A DNA stretch of 64,000 bases from Bradyrhizobium huanghuaihaiense (GTDB lineage Bacteria; Pseudomonadota; Alphaproteobacteria; Rhizobiales; Xanthobacteraceae): NCBI RefSeq assembly GCF_007830635.1, contig NZ_VLLA01000015.1:62001-126000 (forward strand), read 5' to 3'. Position numbers and translations under genes: made by a program. Below, piece after piece: positions 1-9,245 of the stretch. Positions within the stretch are counted from its first letter, which is position 1. The number at the start of each line of letters is the position of its first letter. Below the pieces are notes generated by a model. That model saw nothing but the letters and a program-made list of their open reading frames with translations. It did not search any database and had not been told where the DNA came from.

Positions 1-1489
1 GGGCGAGGTCCTCCTTGCCGACGCAATCGGCCAGAGCATGGGCGGCCGCCATGAACATCTCGTCCGTCACCAGCCTGGAGCGGCTGGCGATGACGCCGAG
101 GCCGACGCCGGGGAAGATGTAGGAGTTGTTGCCCTGGCGCGGCACGAAGGTGCGGCCGCTCAGCGTAACTGGATCGTACGGACTACCGCAGGCGAACAGC
201 GCGCGGCCCTCGGTGTAGCGATAGGCGTCCTCCGCCGAGCATTCCGCCTTGGAGGTCGGGTTGGAGAGCGCGAACACGATCGGCTGCTCGTTGAGCTCGG
301 CCATCGCCTTCAGCACCTCGGGCGTGAAGGCGCCGCCGACCGCGGCGACGCCGATGATCGCCGTCGGCTTCAGCGTCTTGATCGCGGTGAGGAAATCCGC
401 AATCGGCGCCTGGCCGGCATGGGCATAGCGCAGCTTGTGGCCGGAAAGACCCTCACGGCCGCTGACGACGAGGCCGCGGGAATCCACCAGCCAGTTGCGC
501 CGGAGCGCTTCGGCTTCCGTGGCCCCCGCCATCATGGCGGAGACCACGAGATCGGCGATGCCGGTCGCTGCCTCGCCCGCGCCGAGGAACAGGATTTTCT
601 GATCCTTCAGCTTGCCGCCGGAGACGCGCAGCGCCGAGAACAGGCCGGCGAGCGCCACTGCCGCAGTGCCCTGGATGTCGTCGTTGAAGACGCAGGCCTC
701 GTCGCGATATTTGTGCAGCAGCTTGAACGCTGAGTGATTGGCGAAATCCTCGAACTGGATCAGCACGTCCGGGAAGGTCTTTCGCGCTGCTTGCATGAAC
801 TCGTCGACGAAACTGTCGTAAGCCTCGCCCGTCAGCCGCCGCTCGCGCAGGCCGAGATAATAGGGATCGTTCAGGAGCTCTTCGTTGTTGGTGCCGACGT
901 CGAGCACAACGGGCAGGCACTGCTCGGGATGAACGCCGGCGCAGGCCGAATAGAGCGAGAGCTTGCCGACCGGAATGCCCATGCCGTTGGCGCCGAGATC
1001 GCCAAGCCCCAAAATGCGCTCGCCGTCGGTGACGACGATCAGCTTGGCCGGATAGGGCCAGTTCTTCAGGATCTCGGCGATCTGGCCGCGATCGCGCGAG
1101 GAGATGAACATGCCGCGCGGCCGCTGGAAGATCAGGCCGTATTTCTGGCAGGCGAGCCCGACGGTCGGCGTGTAGATGATCGGCTGGACCTCGTCGATGT
1201 TGTCGACCACGACACGGAAGAACAGCGCCTCGTTACGGTCATGCAGCGCGTTCAGCGCGACGTATTTTTCGAGGTCGGTCGGCAGCGCGCGCAGATTGGT
1301 GAGCACGCGCTCCGCCTGGGTCTCCATCGTCAGCACGCAAGGCGGCAGCAGGCCACGCAGGCCGAGCGCGGCGCGCTCCGCTTCCGTGAAGGCGGTGCCC
1401 TTGTTGAGCAAGGGATCGCGCAGCAGCGTCATGCCGTGCGCGGTGTCGGATGATGTCGAATGGGCGCTGACCCGAGCAGGTCTATTCAC
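1..1489 (-). CDS. NAD-type malic enzyme, C-terminus beyond the window edge
   Basis: Malic enzyme, which oxidatively decarboxylates malate to pyruvate in the cytoplasm. In rhizobia this feeds acetyl-CoA synthesis from C4-dicarboxylates. About 496 residues are visible, and the E. coli MaeA-type family runs to about 540-565, so roughly 45 or more residues lie beyond base 1. Visible family motifs are IIYTPTVG near residue 105 (malic N domain), FNDDIQGTAAV near 267, and the nucleotide-binding LGAGEAATGIA that follows. It lacks room to judge whether a phosphotransacetylase domain follows. I chose the GTG at 1489, which sits 5-6 bases after GGGGGAT; an internal ATG at 1432 (MTLLRDP) is the alternative. 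NAD versus NADP preference cannot be read from sequence. Confidence 0.93.
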   Translation of the reverse strand, partial: MNRPARVSAHSTSSDTAHGMTLLRDPLLNKGTAFTEAERAALGLRGLLPPCVLTMETQAERVLTNLRALPTDLEKYVALNALHDRNEALFFRVVVDNIDEVQPIIYTPTVGLACQKYGLIFQRPRGMFISSRDRGQIAEILKNWPYPAKLIVVTDGERILGLGDLGANGMGIPVGKLSLYSACAGVHPEQCLPVVLDVGTNNEELLNDPYYLGLRERRLTGEAYDSFVDEFMQAARKTFPDVLIQFEDFANHSAFKLLHKYRDEACVFNDDIQGTAAVALAGLFSALRVSGGKLKDQKILFLGAGEAATGIADLVVSAMMAGATEAEALRRNWLVDSRGLVVSGREGLSGHKLRYAHAGQAPIADFLTAIKTLKPTAIIGVAAVGGAFTPEVLKAMAELNEQPIVFALSNPTSKAECSAEDAYRYTEGRALFACGSPYDPVTLSGRTFVPRQGNNSYIFPGVGLGVIASRSRLVTDEMFMAAAHALADCVGKEDLA

Positions 1490-1789
1490 GAAATCCCCCA
1501 GGGAGTTTCTTATTGAAGGGCAACCATTGTCGGCCAGCGGTCCTCCGAGATCAAGGACGTAGCCATCGCAGCATCGATTGTGATCTCGCACCGCAGCGAG
1601 ATTGGCGCCGAAACTGGCAAAAATGCGCGCGCGAAAAGGTTAACGGCGCTCAGCTACTCATGATGAGGGATTGAGAGCGGCCCCTCTCTCCCCTCGTCAT
1701 TCCGGGCTCGCGACTTCGTCGCGCCCCGGAATGACGAGAAGGCCTCACTATCTGTCAGGATGAGGAGCTGTGCTCGTGGTGCCTCGAAA
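1490..1789. other. Intergenic region between malic enzyme and Bug receptor genes
   Basis: No convincing gene. The region carries the upstream side of the malic enzyme gene and one inverted repeat at 1693-1738, described separately. The flanking genes are both on the minus strand. Confidence 0.6.
1693..1738. repeat. Extragenic palindrome, CGTCATTCCGGG family
   Basis: Inverted repeat with arms CTCGTCATTCCGGG and its complement, enclosing a smaller CGCGAC-ttc-GTCGCG palindrome. The same core CGTCATTCCGG recurs at 5437-5470, 25381-25419 and in a composite element at 32474-32624. It lies downstream of the Bug receptor promoter region and has no T-run, so it is more REP-like than a textbook terminator. 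Confidence 0.85.
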
Positions 1790-2788
1790 CTACTCAGGCT
1801 TGATGTCGGCGGCCTTCACAATCGGCCACCATTTCTCGGTCTCGGCTTTCTGAAAGGCGGCGAGCGCTGCGGGCGTTTGCTGGGCTGCAGGCGGAATCTC
1901 CTGCCCGAGTTCGGCAAAGCGCTGCTTGACGGCGGGATCGGCGAGCACGGCGACAATGGCCGCATTGAGCTTTGTCACAATCTCTTTCGGCGTGTTCTTC
2001 GGGGCCCAGATGCCGTGCCAGTAGGAAATATAGAGCCCGGGCAGCCCCGCCTCATCGACGGTGGGAATATCAGGCGCGGATGCAAGCCGTGTCGGCGAGG
2101 TCACGGCGAACGCCTTGATGGCGCCGTTCTTGTATTGCGGCAGCGAGTTCGAAGCCTGGTCGAACATGATGTCGATCTGGCCTGCGACGAGATCGATCAT
2201 CGCGGGCCCGGCGCCGCGATAGGGCACGAACTGGAAATCGGTGCCGGTCTTCTCCTTGAAGAAGACGCCGGCGACATGGGCGCCGGTACCAGCACCCGCC
2301 GTACCTGCGGTCGCTTTGCCGGGATGGGCCTTCAGCCACGCGATCATTTCCTTCAGGCTGTTCGCCTCGAGCGACTTCCGCCCGACGATGAGCTGCGTGC
2401 CCATCGCGATGGTCGCAATCGGCTCGAAATCGGCGATCACGTCATAGGGCAGCTTGAAGATCGCGCCGTTCAGCACATGCGTGCCCCAATGGCCGATGGT
2501 GATGGTGGTACCGTCAGGTGTAGCCCGCGCGACGCGGGCGCCGGCGATGCTGCCGGACGCACCCGCCACGTTCTCGACCACGATCGTCGTATGCAGCTCG
2601 GCCGCGATCCGCTCGGACAGGATCCGCGCCAGCGTGTCGGTGGGGCCGCCCGCGGCGAACGGCACCACGAGGGTGATGGGGCGCGACGGAAACGGCTGCG
2701 CGTTACCTGGTGCGGTCCACACCGCGCATCCGATCAACGCGCAAATGACGAACACATGACCACGAAATCCGGCCCACAGCCCCCGCAT
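1790..2788 (-). CDS. Bug-family tripartite tricarboxylate transporter receptor (periplasmic)
   Basis: Periplasmic solute-binding protein of the Bug (TctC-like) family, 332 residues, the usual length. An N-terminal signal peptide ends near GNAQ-PFP (about residue 31). Family hallmarks are PSRPITLVVPFAAGGPTD after the signal, the VENVAGASG segment, and FVPYRGAGPAMIDLVAGQIDIMFD in the middle. Start ATG at 2788 is preceded by GGGAGA at good spacing. No tctA or tctB membrane gene is adjacent, so it is an orphan receptor; such orphans are very common in this group. The ligand is probably a carboxylate but cannot be assigned. A complete TTT operon with a different receptor is at 40.7-44.1 kb. Confidence 0.9.
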   Translation of the reverse strand: MRGLWAGFRGHVFVICALIGCAVWTAPGNAQPFPSRPITLVVPFAAGGPTDTLARILSERIAAELHTTIVVENVAGASGSIAGARVARATPDGTTITIGHWGTHVLNGAIFKLPYDVIADFEPIATIAMGTQLIVGRKSLEANSLKEMIAWLKAHPGKATAGTAGAGTGAHVAGVFFKEKTGTDFQFVPYRGAGPAMIDLVAGQIDIMFDQASNSLPQYKNGAIKAFAVTSPTRLASAPDIPTVDEAGLPGLYISYWHGIWAPKNTPKEIVTKLNAAIVAVLADPAVKQRFAELGQEIPPAAQQTPAALAAFQKAETEKWWPIVKAADIKPE

Positions 2789-2888
2789 CAGTCTCTCCCA
2801 CCCTTTTTGCCGCCCGCATTGTCAGCGGGCTGAGGCTGGAGTGAACGCTGCCGGACGAGCGCAGGCAAGCTGGAATTTTGCGGAGCGG

Positions 2889-5222
2889 TTACCCGGCCGC
2901 CGCCCGCCGCGGCGTCAGATTTGCGGCCCCCTCCGCCGGCGGCGCGATCTGCATCAGAATGGTCTGGGTCGCGGAGGCAACCTCGATGCCGTGCTGCTGG
3001 AAGCGCTGCTTCATGCGGCGGTTGAACTCGCGCTGCACCGGCCAGCGGCCGGCCTCGGTACAGCGGATCTGGCCGACGATCGACACCATCGCGCCGTCAA
3101 CCTTGTCGACGCCCCACAGCTCGAGATCGCCGCGGATCAGCGCACGGAAGTCCGCCTCGCGCCGCATCTCGTCGACGATCTCCTTGAGGATCTGGCCGGC
3201 GCGATCGGTGTCCTCCTTGTAGGCGACGTTGACGCTGACGGAGGCGTTGCCGGCGCCGCGGCTGGCATTGGTGATGGTGGTGACCGCGCTGAACGGAACG
3301 ATGTGCACGGCGCCGTCGCCGGCGCGCAGGCGGATGGTGCGGATCGAGACGTTCTCGACGACGCCCGAGAGCCCGGAGACGCTGACGGTGTCGCCGACCT
3401 GCACCGTGTTCTCCAGCAGCAGGAACAGGCCGGTGATGAGATCCTGCACCAGCTTCTGCGAACCGAAGCCGATGGCGATGCCGACGATGCCGGCGCCCGC
3501 CAGCAGTGGCGCGACATTGACGCCGATCTCGCTCAACGCCGTGAGGCCGACGACGGTGGCGATCAGGCAGAGCAACGCGGTGCGCAGCATCGGCTGAAAA
3601 GTGCGCAGGCGCGCGGCACGGGCGTAATGGCCGTCGCGTGACAGCGCATTGATCTGGCGATCCAGCAGCGCGTTGCTGATTTCCCAGATGGCGGCGGCGA
3701 TGAACACGGCAATGCCGATCGTCACCACCGCCGAGATCAGCCGGCCGCCGATCTGGCCGCCATAGAACCAGACGATGGCGTCCACGCCCCAGACCTCGAG
3801 CACGGCCACGAAGCCGATGAAGGCGATCACGCCGGAGACGATCTTGCGCAGCAGCGGCAGATAGCGGTTGGCGCGGGTCTCCAGTCCCGGAAAGCGCTGC
3901 AGGATCTCCGGCTTGATGCGGAAGCCGCGGTCGATCAGGCTCAGCGTCAGCATGATGGCGACGCGCGTGATCACCGCGACCACAACGGTACCGACGAAAT
4001 ATTGCAGCAGCAGCGAATAGCCGTTGCGGATGTTCAGAGCCCACACCGCCCACAGCGCCAGATCGAGTGCGATGGCGAGATAGTGCCAGCCGCCGGCGAT
4101 GCGGTTGCGCAGACGTGCCGCGATCCCCTGCCGTTCCACCGGCGCGCGGATGGCCTCGGCGACCTGGCGGCGGCATTGCAGGATGATGACGACGATGAAG
4201 AGGTGAACGACCAGCATCACCATGCGCAGCAGCGCGGCATAGCCGGCACGATGCAGGCCGAGCAGCAGCGCCACGTTGGCGAAGGCGATGCCGGTGACAC
4301 CGACACCGACGATGCGGCGCGCCCAGATCTCGATATAGGCCGCAGTCTCGGCCCGCACCGGAAACAGGCCGAACGGCCCCGCCAGCGCCCGGACCAGGCA
4401 GATCAGCCCGCGCGAGAACGCATAGGCGTTGACGACCGCGAGGATCACGAGGCGGACGGTCGTCGGCTCGCCGATCTCCGTTCCCAGCAGCGCGGTGGCG
4501 ACGCCGACGAACACGAACACGGGAAGCAGCTCGAGCACGAAACGGCCGAGCACGAAGGGCAGCCGCAGCATGACCTGCCAGATCCGCGCCAGACTGTGAC
4601 GTCGCTTCTGCAACTCAGGTGCCGGCGTCACGTCGGCGACCGACGATGGCGGATCGGCGATCGGCAGCGCCTGCGCCGGCAGGCGCGCGGTCTGCGGCAC
4701 ACGTCCTTCCAGAAACACGACCGGACGGCGGATCAAACGGAAGATCACCCATTCGGCCGCGAGCGCGCAGCCGAGCACCAGCGCGAGCTTCCAGGCGATC
4801 TCGATCAGGAGATTGTAGGCCGCCGGATCGTTCGCCGTGCGCATGATCCAGTAGTAGAAGGCCGGGAAGTGCGTGAGCGTCCGCGTCATGCTGGCGATCT
4901 CGCTCGAGATCTCGCCGATCTGCTCCGAAACCGTGAGCATGAGCTGCGCACCGAGGCCATCGGCCGCAAGCGGGATCGGCGACTTCTGTTCGGGAGCCGG
5001 CTGCTGCTGACCGGACGCATTGGCGATCGCACGCAGCGTGTCGATCATCTGCGCGCGCTTCTTGTCGTCCTGAAGGGTCTCCAGCGCGCGCTTCGCCTCA
5101 TCGGGCGACAGCGCGGCGGCATTATTGGTCGCCGGCCGAGGCGGCTCGGCGCGGGCGCTGGAGAGAGAAAGGATCGCGAGGAAGAGAGCGGCGAGGAGCG
5201 CCGGGGCGAGCTTATGCGACAC
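2889..5222 (-). CDS. Large MscS-family mechanosensitive ion channel
   Basis: Inner-membrane channel, 777 residues, far longer than MscS (286) and closer to the YbiO/MscM group. It begins with a signal peptide (ending near SARA-EPP), followed by a periplasmic stretch, then about ten hydrophobic segments. The MscS core is at roughly 560-650: GAGIVGIAIGFGSQKLVQD, then ENTVQVGDTVSV and the beta domain ending VPFSAV. A C-terminal alpha/beta part follows and ends in an Ala/Arg-rich tail. Start is GTG at 5222. It stands alone, with no operon partner within 100 bases on the 3' side. Its expected role is release of solutes on hypo-osmotic shock. Confidence 0.92.
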   Translation of the reverse strand: MSHKLAPALLAALFLAILSLSSARAEPPRPATNNAAALSPDEAKRALETLQDDKKRAQMIDTLRAIANASGQQQPAPEQKSPIPLAADGLGAQLMLTVSEQIGEISSEIASMTRTLTHFPAFYYWIMRTANDPAAYNLLIEIAWKLALVLGCALAAEWVIFRLIRRPVVFLEGRVPQTARLPAQALPIADPPSSVADVTPAPELQKRRHSLARIWQVMLRLPFVLGRFVLELLPVFVFVGVATALLGTEIGEPTTVRLVILAVVNAYAFSRGLICLVRALAGPFGLFPVRAETAAYIEIWARRIVGVGVTGIAFANVALLLGLHRAGYAALLRMVMLVVHLFIVVIILQCRRQVAEAIRAPVERQGIAARLRNRIAGGWHYLAIALDLALWAVWALNIRNGYSLLLQYFVGTVVVAVITRVAIMLTLSLIDRGFRIKPEILQRFPGLETRANRYLPLLRKIVSGVIAFIGFVAVLEVWGVDAIVWFYGGQIGGRLISAVVTIGIAVFIAAAIWEISNALLDRQINALSRDGHYARAARLRTFQPMLRTALLCLIATVVGLTALSEIGVNVAPLLAGAGIVGIAIGFGSQKLVQDLITGLFLLLENTVQVGDTVSVSGLSGVVENVSIRTIRLRAGDGAVHIVPFSAVTTITNASRGAGNASVSVNVAYKEDTDRAGQILKEIVDEMRREADFRALIRGDLELWGVDKVDGAMVSIVGQIRCTEAGRWPVQREFNRRMKQRFQQHGIEVASATQTILMQIAPPAEGAANLTPRRAAAG

Positions 5223-6030
5223 GAGGATTCCCTAGAAAAAATGAATGCGCGCCGGCGGCGTCGGGATCGTCACCACCGAAGCACACGCGTCATGTCGGAT
5301 TGCAGCTATTCGCCCCGGCCCTGTGTCGGAAATGGGCCAATGAGGCGACATTCTCTTGGCATTTGCCGCAATGCAGGATCAGGGAACCCTGCCTCGGCAG
5401 AGCTGGCGCCTGTCAGATCGGCGCACAAAAATCTCTACCGTCATTCCGGAATTCAATCCGGAATGACGGTGAGGAGGAGGAGAGAGAAGCAGGATGTCGA
5501 ACGGCACATGTCGCGACGGCCATCTCGGCCATCCGACACGATTGATTGTGATGCAAATTACAGCGCCGGGAAGGTAGGGGCTATGCCTCACTGATGCAGC
5601 CCGCTAAACCTTGACCCGGCGTGCCGTTCGCGGTTTGCGCCGCTATGCGATAGTCCGAACGAGCTCCATCGCAATTAACGCGGCTGGATTTGCGGAGGTG
5701 GTGTCATAGACCTCCCCTTGCTCTGAGGTGGACGTTACGCGTCGCGTATTCGCGACCGTTGCGATGCTCCTCCTGAGACATAAAACTGTCAAGCGGGAAC
5801 GTCGACGCAATCGCGAGATTTGAACGGCAGCAACCGGGTTCCATCCAGGCCATTTCACAACCTCAAGCTGCCCCGCGCGCGGCCGTTTTGACACCGGCGC
5901 AATGCCGGCGCTAGCTTGCAGCATATTGCGTCGATCATTGTGGTGACACGAAATGGACTACCGCGAACTCGTGAGACTTCTCGCCGGAATTTTGCTCCCA
6001 CGCCCCTCCTCCCTTGCTGGACAATCAAAC
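5223..6030. other. 808-base intergenic region
   Basis: Divergent control region between the minus-strand MscS gene and the plus-strand metallo-hydrolase gene. Short open frames are present but have no recognisable domain, signal peptide or convincing ribosome site, so I call none. One perfect palindrome lies at 5437-5470. Confidence 0.55.
5437..5470. repeat. Perfect extragenic palindrome, CGTCATTCCGGG family
   Basis: Fourteen-base perfect arms ACCGTCATTCCGGA and complement around a six-base loop ATTCAA. Same core as the elements at 1693-1738 and 25381-25419. Confidence 0.88.
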
Positions 6031-6915
6031 ATGAAGCCAATCCATTGCCTTGCCGTTGTCGTGGCCCTCGCGACCGGATCGGCCTCCGCGCAGACCCCAC
6101 CGCAGACCTCGACCAGGAAGGTCGACGGCACCGACAACGTCTACGTCTTCCGCTATGGCGGCCATCAGTCGATGTTCGTGGTGACGCCGCAGGGCGTGAT
6201 CGCGACCGACCCGATCTCGTATCTGCGGCCCGCGAAGCCCTATATCGACGCGATCAAGGCCGTCACCGACAAGCCGATCAAATACGTCATCTACAGCCAC
6301 CATCACTACGACCACATCGCCGGCGGCCAGCCCTTCAAGGATCTCGGCGCCACCTTCATCGCGCACCGGCGAACCAAGGAGCGCCTGCTCGAGCTGAAGA
6401 AGCAGAAGTCCCTGCTCGCCGACGTCGTCATGCCGGACCAGGTGGTGGACGACAAGAAGAACATCACGCTCGGCGGCACCACCCTGGAGCTGAACTATGT
6501 CGGCCGCAATCATTCCGACAATTCGCTGGTGATGCGACTGCCCAAGGAGAAGATCGTCTTCGTGGTCGACTTCGCACCGATTGAGAGCGTCCAGTTCCGC
6601 AACATCCCCGACAATGCCTCGCCGCTGGAATACATCGCCTCGCTGAAGAAGCTGGCCTCGCTCGACTGGGAGCGGATGATCCCCGGCCATCCCTATGCCG
6701 GCGGACGCTTCGGCACCAAGAAGGACGTCGAGGACGACATCGCCTACATGGAGGACCTCTCCACTGAAGTGAAGAAGGCGGCGGACGCCGGCAAGTGCTT
6801 CGACACCGCGATGAAGGAGGTGAAGCTGCCGAAATACGAGAAGTGGGCGAATTACGAGGCGAGCCTCCCCGCCAATGTCGAGCGCTTCTGCTACTGGTGG
6901 GGACGGGGATACTGA
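6031..6915 (+). CDS. Secreted metallo-beta-lactamase-fold hydrolase
   Basis: MBL-fold metal-dependent hydrolase of 294 residues. A signal peptide ends near SASA-QTP (about residue 22), so it is exported. The zinc site is visible: HHHYDH (HxHxDH) near residues 90-95, a downstream His in NHSDNS near 160, Asp in FVVDFAP near 180, and His in IPGHPYAGG near 225. These fit glyoxalase II-like or quinoprotein-relay MBL proteins better than a true beta-lactamase. Start ATG at 6031 begins the signal peptide; the longer upstream open frame adds sequence without domain character. Substrate unknown. It is a single gene with repeats downstream. Confidence 0.88.
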   Translation: MKPIHCLAVVVALATGSASAQTPPQTSTRKVDGTDNVYVFRYGGHQSMFVVTPQGVIATDPISYLRPAKPYIDAIKAVTDKPIKYVIYSHHHYDHIAGGQPFKDLGATFIAHRRTKERLLELKKQKSLLADVVMPDQVVDDKKNITLGGTTLELNYVGRNHSDNSLVMRLPKEKIVFVVDFAPIESVQFRNIPDNASPLEYIASLKKLASLDWERMIPGHPYAGGRFGTKKDVEDDIAYMEDLSTEVKKAADAGKCFDTAMKEVKLPKYEKWANYEASLPANVERFCYWWGRGY

Positions 6916-7281
6916 GGGACGGCGTACACGGACGCGACGAGCTTCGCTCGCGCTGAGGATACAGATATCGTAGGGTGGGCAAAGGCGCGTCAGCGCCGTG
7001 CCCACCACCTCTATCCTGTCGAAGATTGGTGGGCACGCTTCGCTTTGCCCACCCTACGAGATCAGAGCTTGTGGCTACGAGCTAGGGCGGACACGTCGCT
7101 TTGCCCAACCTGCCCGGTCCGCGGCGATGATGACAACATACCCGTGTTTTGCCCGACGGGTCAAATTGACTTCCTAAACTCCGAAAAATAGCGACAGGCC
7201 CGCCAAGCCATTGATTCCGCTCACACCGGCTACTGTGCATGGGGTTGTTTTCGTACTTTTTTGTCGATGGCGCTCAGCCGC
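6916..7281. other. 366-base intergenic region
   Basis: Convergent region between the metallo-hydrolase gene and the patatin gene. It holds the inverted repeat 6969-7058 and a degenerate partial copy of its right arm around 7088-7112 (CGCTTTGCCCAACCT). I see no gene in it. Confidence 0.6.
6969..7058. repeat. Extragenic inverted repeat, CGTAGGGTGGGCAAAG family, copy 1
   Basis: Sixteen-base arms CGTAGGGTGGGCAAAG and complement, with a second inner pairing (GTGCCCACCA / TGGTGGGCAC). A closely similar copy is at 34527-34618. It lies between convergent genes, so a hairpin could form in both transcripts. Confidence 0.9.
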
Positions 7282-8319
7282 CTAGAGAAACATGTCGGCC
7301 AGGTCGACCGTCGAGGACTTTCCGATCTGGTCGAAGTTGCACGCCAGCCAGCTTCGCGCCGCCTCGCGGCCCTCATCGCGCAGGCGGCACAACAGGCTCC
7401 ATTCGGGGTGGAACTGCGTGGCCGTGCCGAGCTGCGACATCAGCAGGTCGTTGCCGATCCAGTGCATGTACATGCGGCTATGCTTGTCGCTGTCGAGCTC
7501 GCCGTCGTCGATCAGCCGCGTGGCGAAGGCGATCGCGCGCATCTCGCGCATCAGGGACGAATTGAAGCTGATCTCGTTGATGCGGTGCAGGACGTCGGCC
7601 GCACTGGTCGGCAGCTCGTTGCGCCTGATCGCCGTGACCTGCACGATGATGACGTCGTGGCTGCCCTTGCGGTAGATCAACGGATAGATCGCGGGATTGC
7701 CGAGATAGCCGCCATCCCAATAATGCTCGCCGTCGATCTCGACGGCCTGGAAATAGGGCGGCAGGCAGGCCGAGGCGAGCACGGTCTCCGCCGTGAGCAG
7801 CGGGCTCTGGAACACCTTGATCTTGCCGTTGCGGACGTTGGTGGCATTGAGAAACAGCTGCGGCGCCTCGGGCGAGGAATTGAGCCGGTCGAAATCGACC
7901 ACGCGCTGCAGCAGCGCGCGAAGCGGATTGAAATGAAAGGGATTGAGCAGGCCCGGCGGCAGCGTGTGCGTCAGCGTGTGGATGATTGCGTGGACGGGAT
8001 GATACTCCGGCGGCAGCTTCAGGGCCTGGATCCACTGGTTCAGCGGCGACATCAAATCGTACGCCATGTCCATGCGCGACACTTCGTACCAGAATGCGTG
8101 CAGGCTCTCCCGCGCGGCCTCCGCGCCTCCGTGCGCCATGCCGGAGGCCATCGCGACCGCATTCATGGCCCCGGCGCTGGTCGCGCTGATCGCCTCGATC
8201 GCGAGCCTGCCATCCTCGAGCACCTGGTCGAGCACGCCCCAGACGAAAGCGCCGTGCGCGCCGCCGCCCTGGAGCGCGAAGTTGACGGTCTTGCGGTCGG
8301 CGGTCCGGTTGGCTGTCAC
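7282..8319 (-). CDS. Patatin-like phospholipase family protein
   Basis: Patatin-fold serine acyl hydrolase of 345 residues, probably cytoplasmic or membrane-associated because no signal peptide is seen. Oxyanion motif GGGAHG is at residues 18-23. The nucleophile elbow is ATSAG with Ser near 48, where the family's first Gly is Ala. The catalytic Asp motif DGGYLGNP is near 201. I place the start at GTG 8319 because it overlaps the PPK2 stop codon in a GTGA arrangement, which implies translational coupling; the open frame continues upstream only as a shadow of PPK2. It is the last gene of the Liv-PPK2 operon. The substrate could be a phospholipid or a storage polyester. Confidence 0.87.
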   Translation of the reverse strand: MTANRTADRKTVNFALQGGGAHGAFVWGVLDQVLEDGRLAIEAISATSAGAMNAVAMASGMAHGGAEAARESLHAFWYEVSRMDMAYDLMSPLNQWIQALKLPPEYHPVHAIIHTLTHTLPPGLLNPFHFNPLRALLQRVVDFDRLNSSPEAPQLFLNATNVRNGKIKVFQSPLLTAETVLASACLPPYFQAVEIDGEHYWDGGYLGNPAIYPLIYRKGSHDVIIVQVTAIRRNELPTSAADVLHRINEISFNSSLMREMRAIAFATRLIDDGELDSDKHSRMYMHWIGNDLLMSQLGTATQFHPEWSLLCRLRDEGREAARSWLACNFDQIGKSSTVDLADMFL

Positions 8320-9245
8320 TTTGCTTTCTTCCTGCCTCCCGTCTCCTCTTTCTCCAGCGCCTTGCGCACCTGCTCGAACTCTACGAGTGAGGCCTTGTCG
8401 GCACGGGGAAAGCGCAGGTCGAGCTTTTCGAGCGCGGCATTGATCACCGAGCCGATCACGACGCGGGCGAACCATTTGTGATCGGCGGGCACCACGTACC
8501 AGGGCGCATGGGAGGTCGCCGTGTGGCGGACGATGTCCTGGTAGACCGCCTGGTAGCGCGGCCACAGCGCGCGCTCCTTGATGTCGTCCATGGAGAACTT
8601 CCACTGCTTGGCCGGATCCTCCAGGCGGTCGAGGAAGCGCTCGCGCTGCTCGTCCTTGGAGACGTTGAGGAAGAACTTCAGCACCACGGTGCCGTTGCGG
8701 CAGAGATAGCGCTCGAAGGCGGAGATGTCCTCGAACCGCTCCTTCCAGATGTTCTTGGTGACGACCTTTGGCGGCAACTTCTCCTTGGCGAGGATCTCCG
8801 GATGCACGCGCGTCACCAGGCATTCCTCGTAATGCGAGCGGTTGAAGATGCCGATATGGCCACGCTCGGGCAGCGCGACGACGTGGCGCCAGAGGAAATC
8901 GTGGTCGAGCTCCTTGCTGCTCGGCGCCTTGAAGGCCGTGACTTCGCAGCCCTGCGGATTGATGCCCTCGAAGATCGCCTTGATCGCACTGTCCTTGCCG
9001 CCGGCGTCCATCGCCTGGAACACGATCAGCACGGACCAGCGGTCCTGGGCGTAGAGCTTCTCCTGGAACTCGATCAGCCGCTTCTTGTTGGCGTCGAGAA
9101 TCGCCTGCGCCTTCTCCTTGTCGAGATCGCCCTTTTCGTTCGTCTTGTGCGCCTTGAGGTGAAACTTGCCCGAGCCATCGTAGCGGAATGGCGTGATGTA
9201 GCGGTCAAGCTCCTGGGCGAGCGATTTGGACGGCTTCTTGCTCAT
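8316..9245 (-). CDS. ppk2: Polyphosphate kinase 2 family protein
   Basis: PPK2-family enzyme of 309 residues that transfers phosphate between polyphosphate and a nucleotide. A Walker A-like loop MDAGGKDSAIK lies near 79-89 and a lid/second motif FNRSHYEE near 134-141, followed by the KFFLNVSKDEQRERF segment and the KWFAR end typical of the family. Length fits single-domain class I/III enzymes; nucleoside mono- versus diphosphate preference cannot be set from sequence. Its ATG overlaps the last 41 bases of livM and its stop overlaps the patatin start, so it is cotranscribed with an ABC importer, possibly regenerating nucleotides from polyphosphate. Confidence 0.93.
   Translation of the reverse strand: MSKKPSKSLAQELDRYITPFRYDGSGKFHLKAHKTNEKGDLDKEKAQAILDANKKRLIEFQEKLYAQDRWSVLIVFQAMDAGGKDSAIKAIFEGINPQGCEVTAFKAPSSKELDHDFLWRHVVALPERGHIGIFNRSHYEECLVTRVHPEILAKEKLPPKVVTKNIWKERFEDISAFERYLCRNGTVVLKFFLNVSKDEQRERFLDRLEDPAKQWKFSMDDIKERALWPRYQAVYQDIVRHTATSHAPWYVVPADHKWFARVVIGSVINAALEKLDLRFPRADKASLVEFEQVRKALEKEETGGRKKAK

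Noticed and set aside
4002..5594. Plus-strand open frame opposite the MscS gene reaching into the intergenic region
   Set aside because: Charged low-complexity shadow of the channel gene; no recognisable fold.
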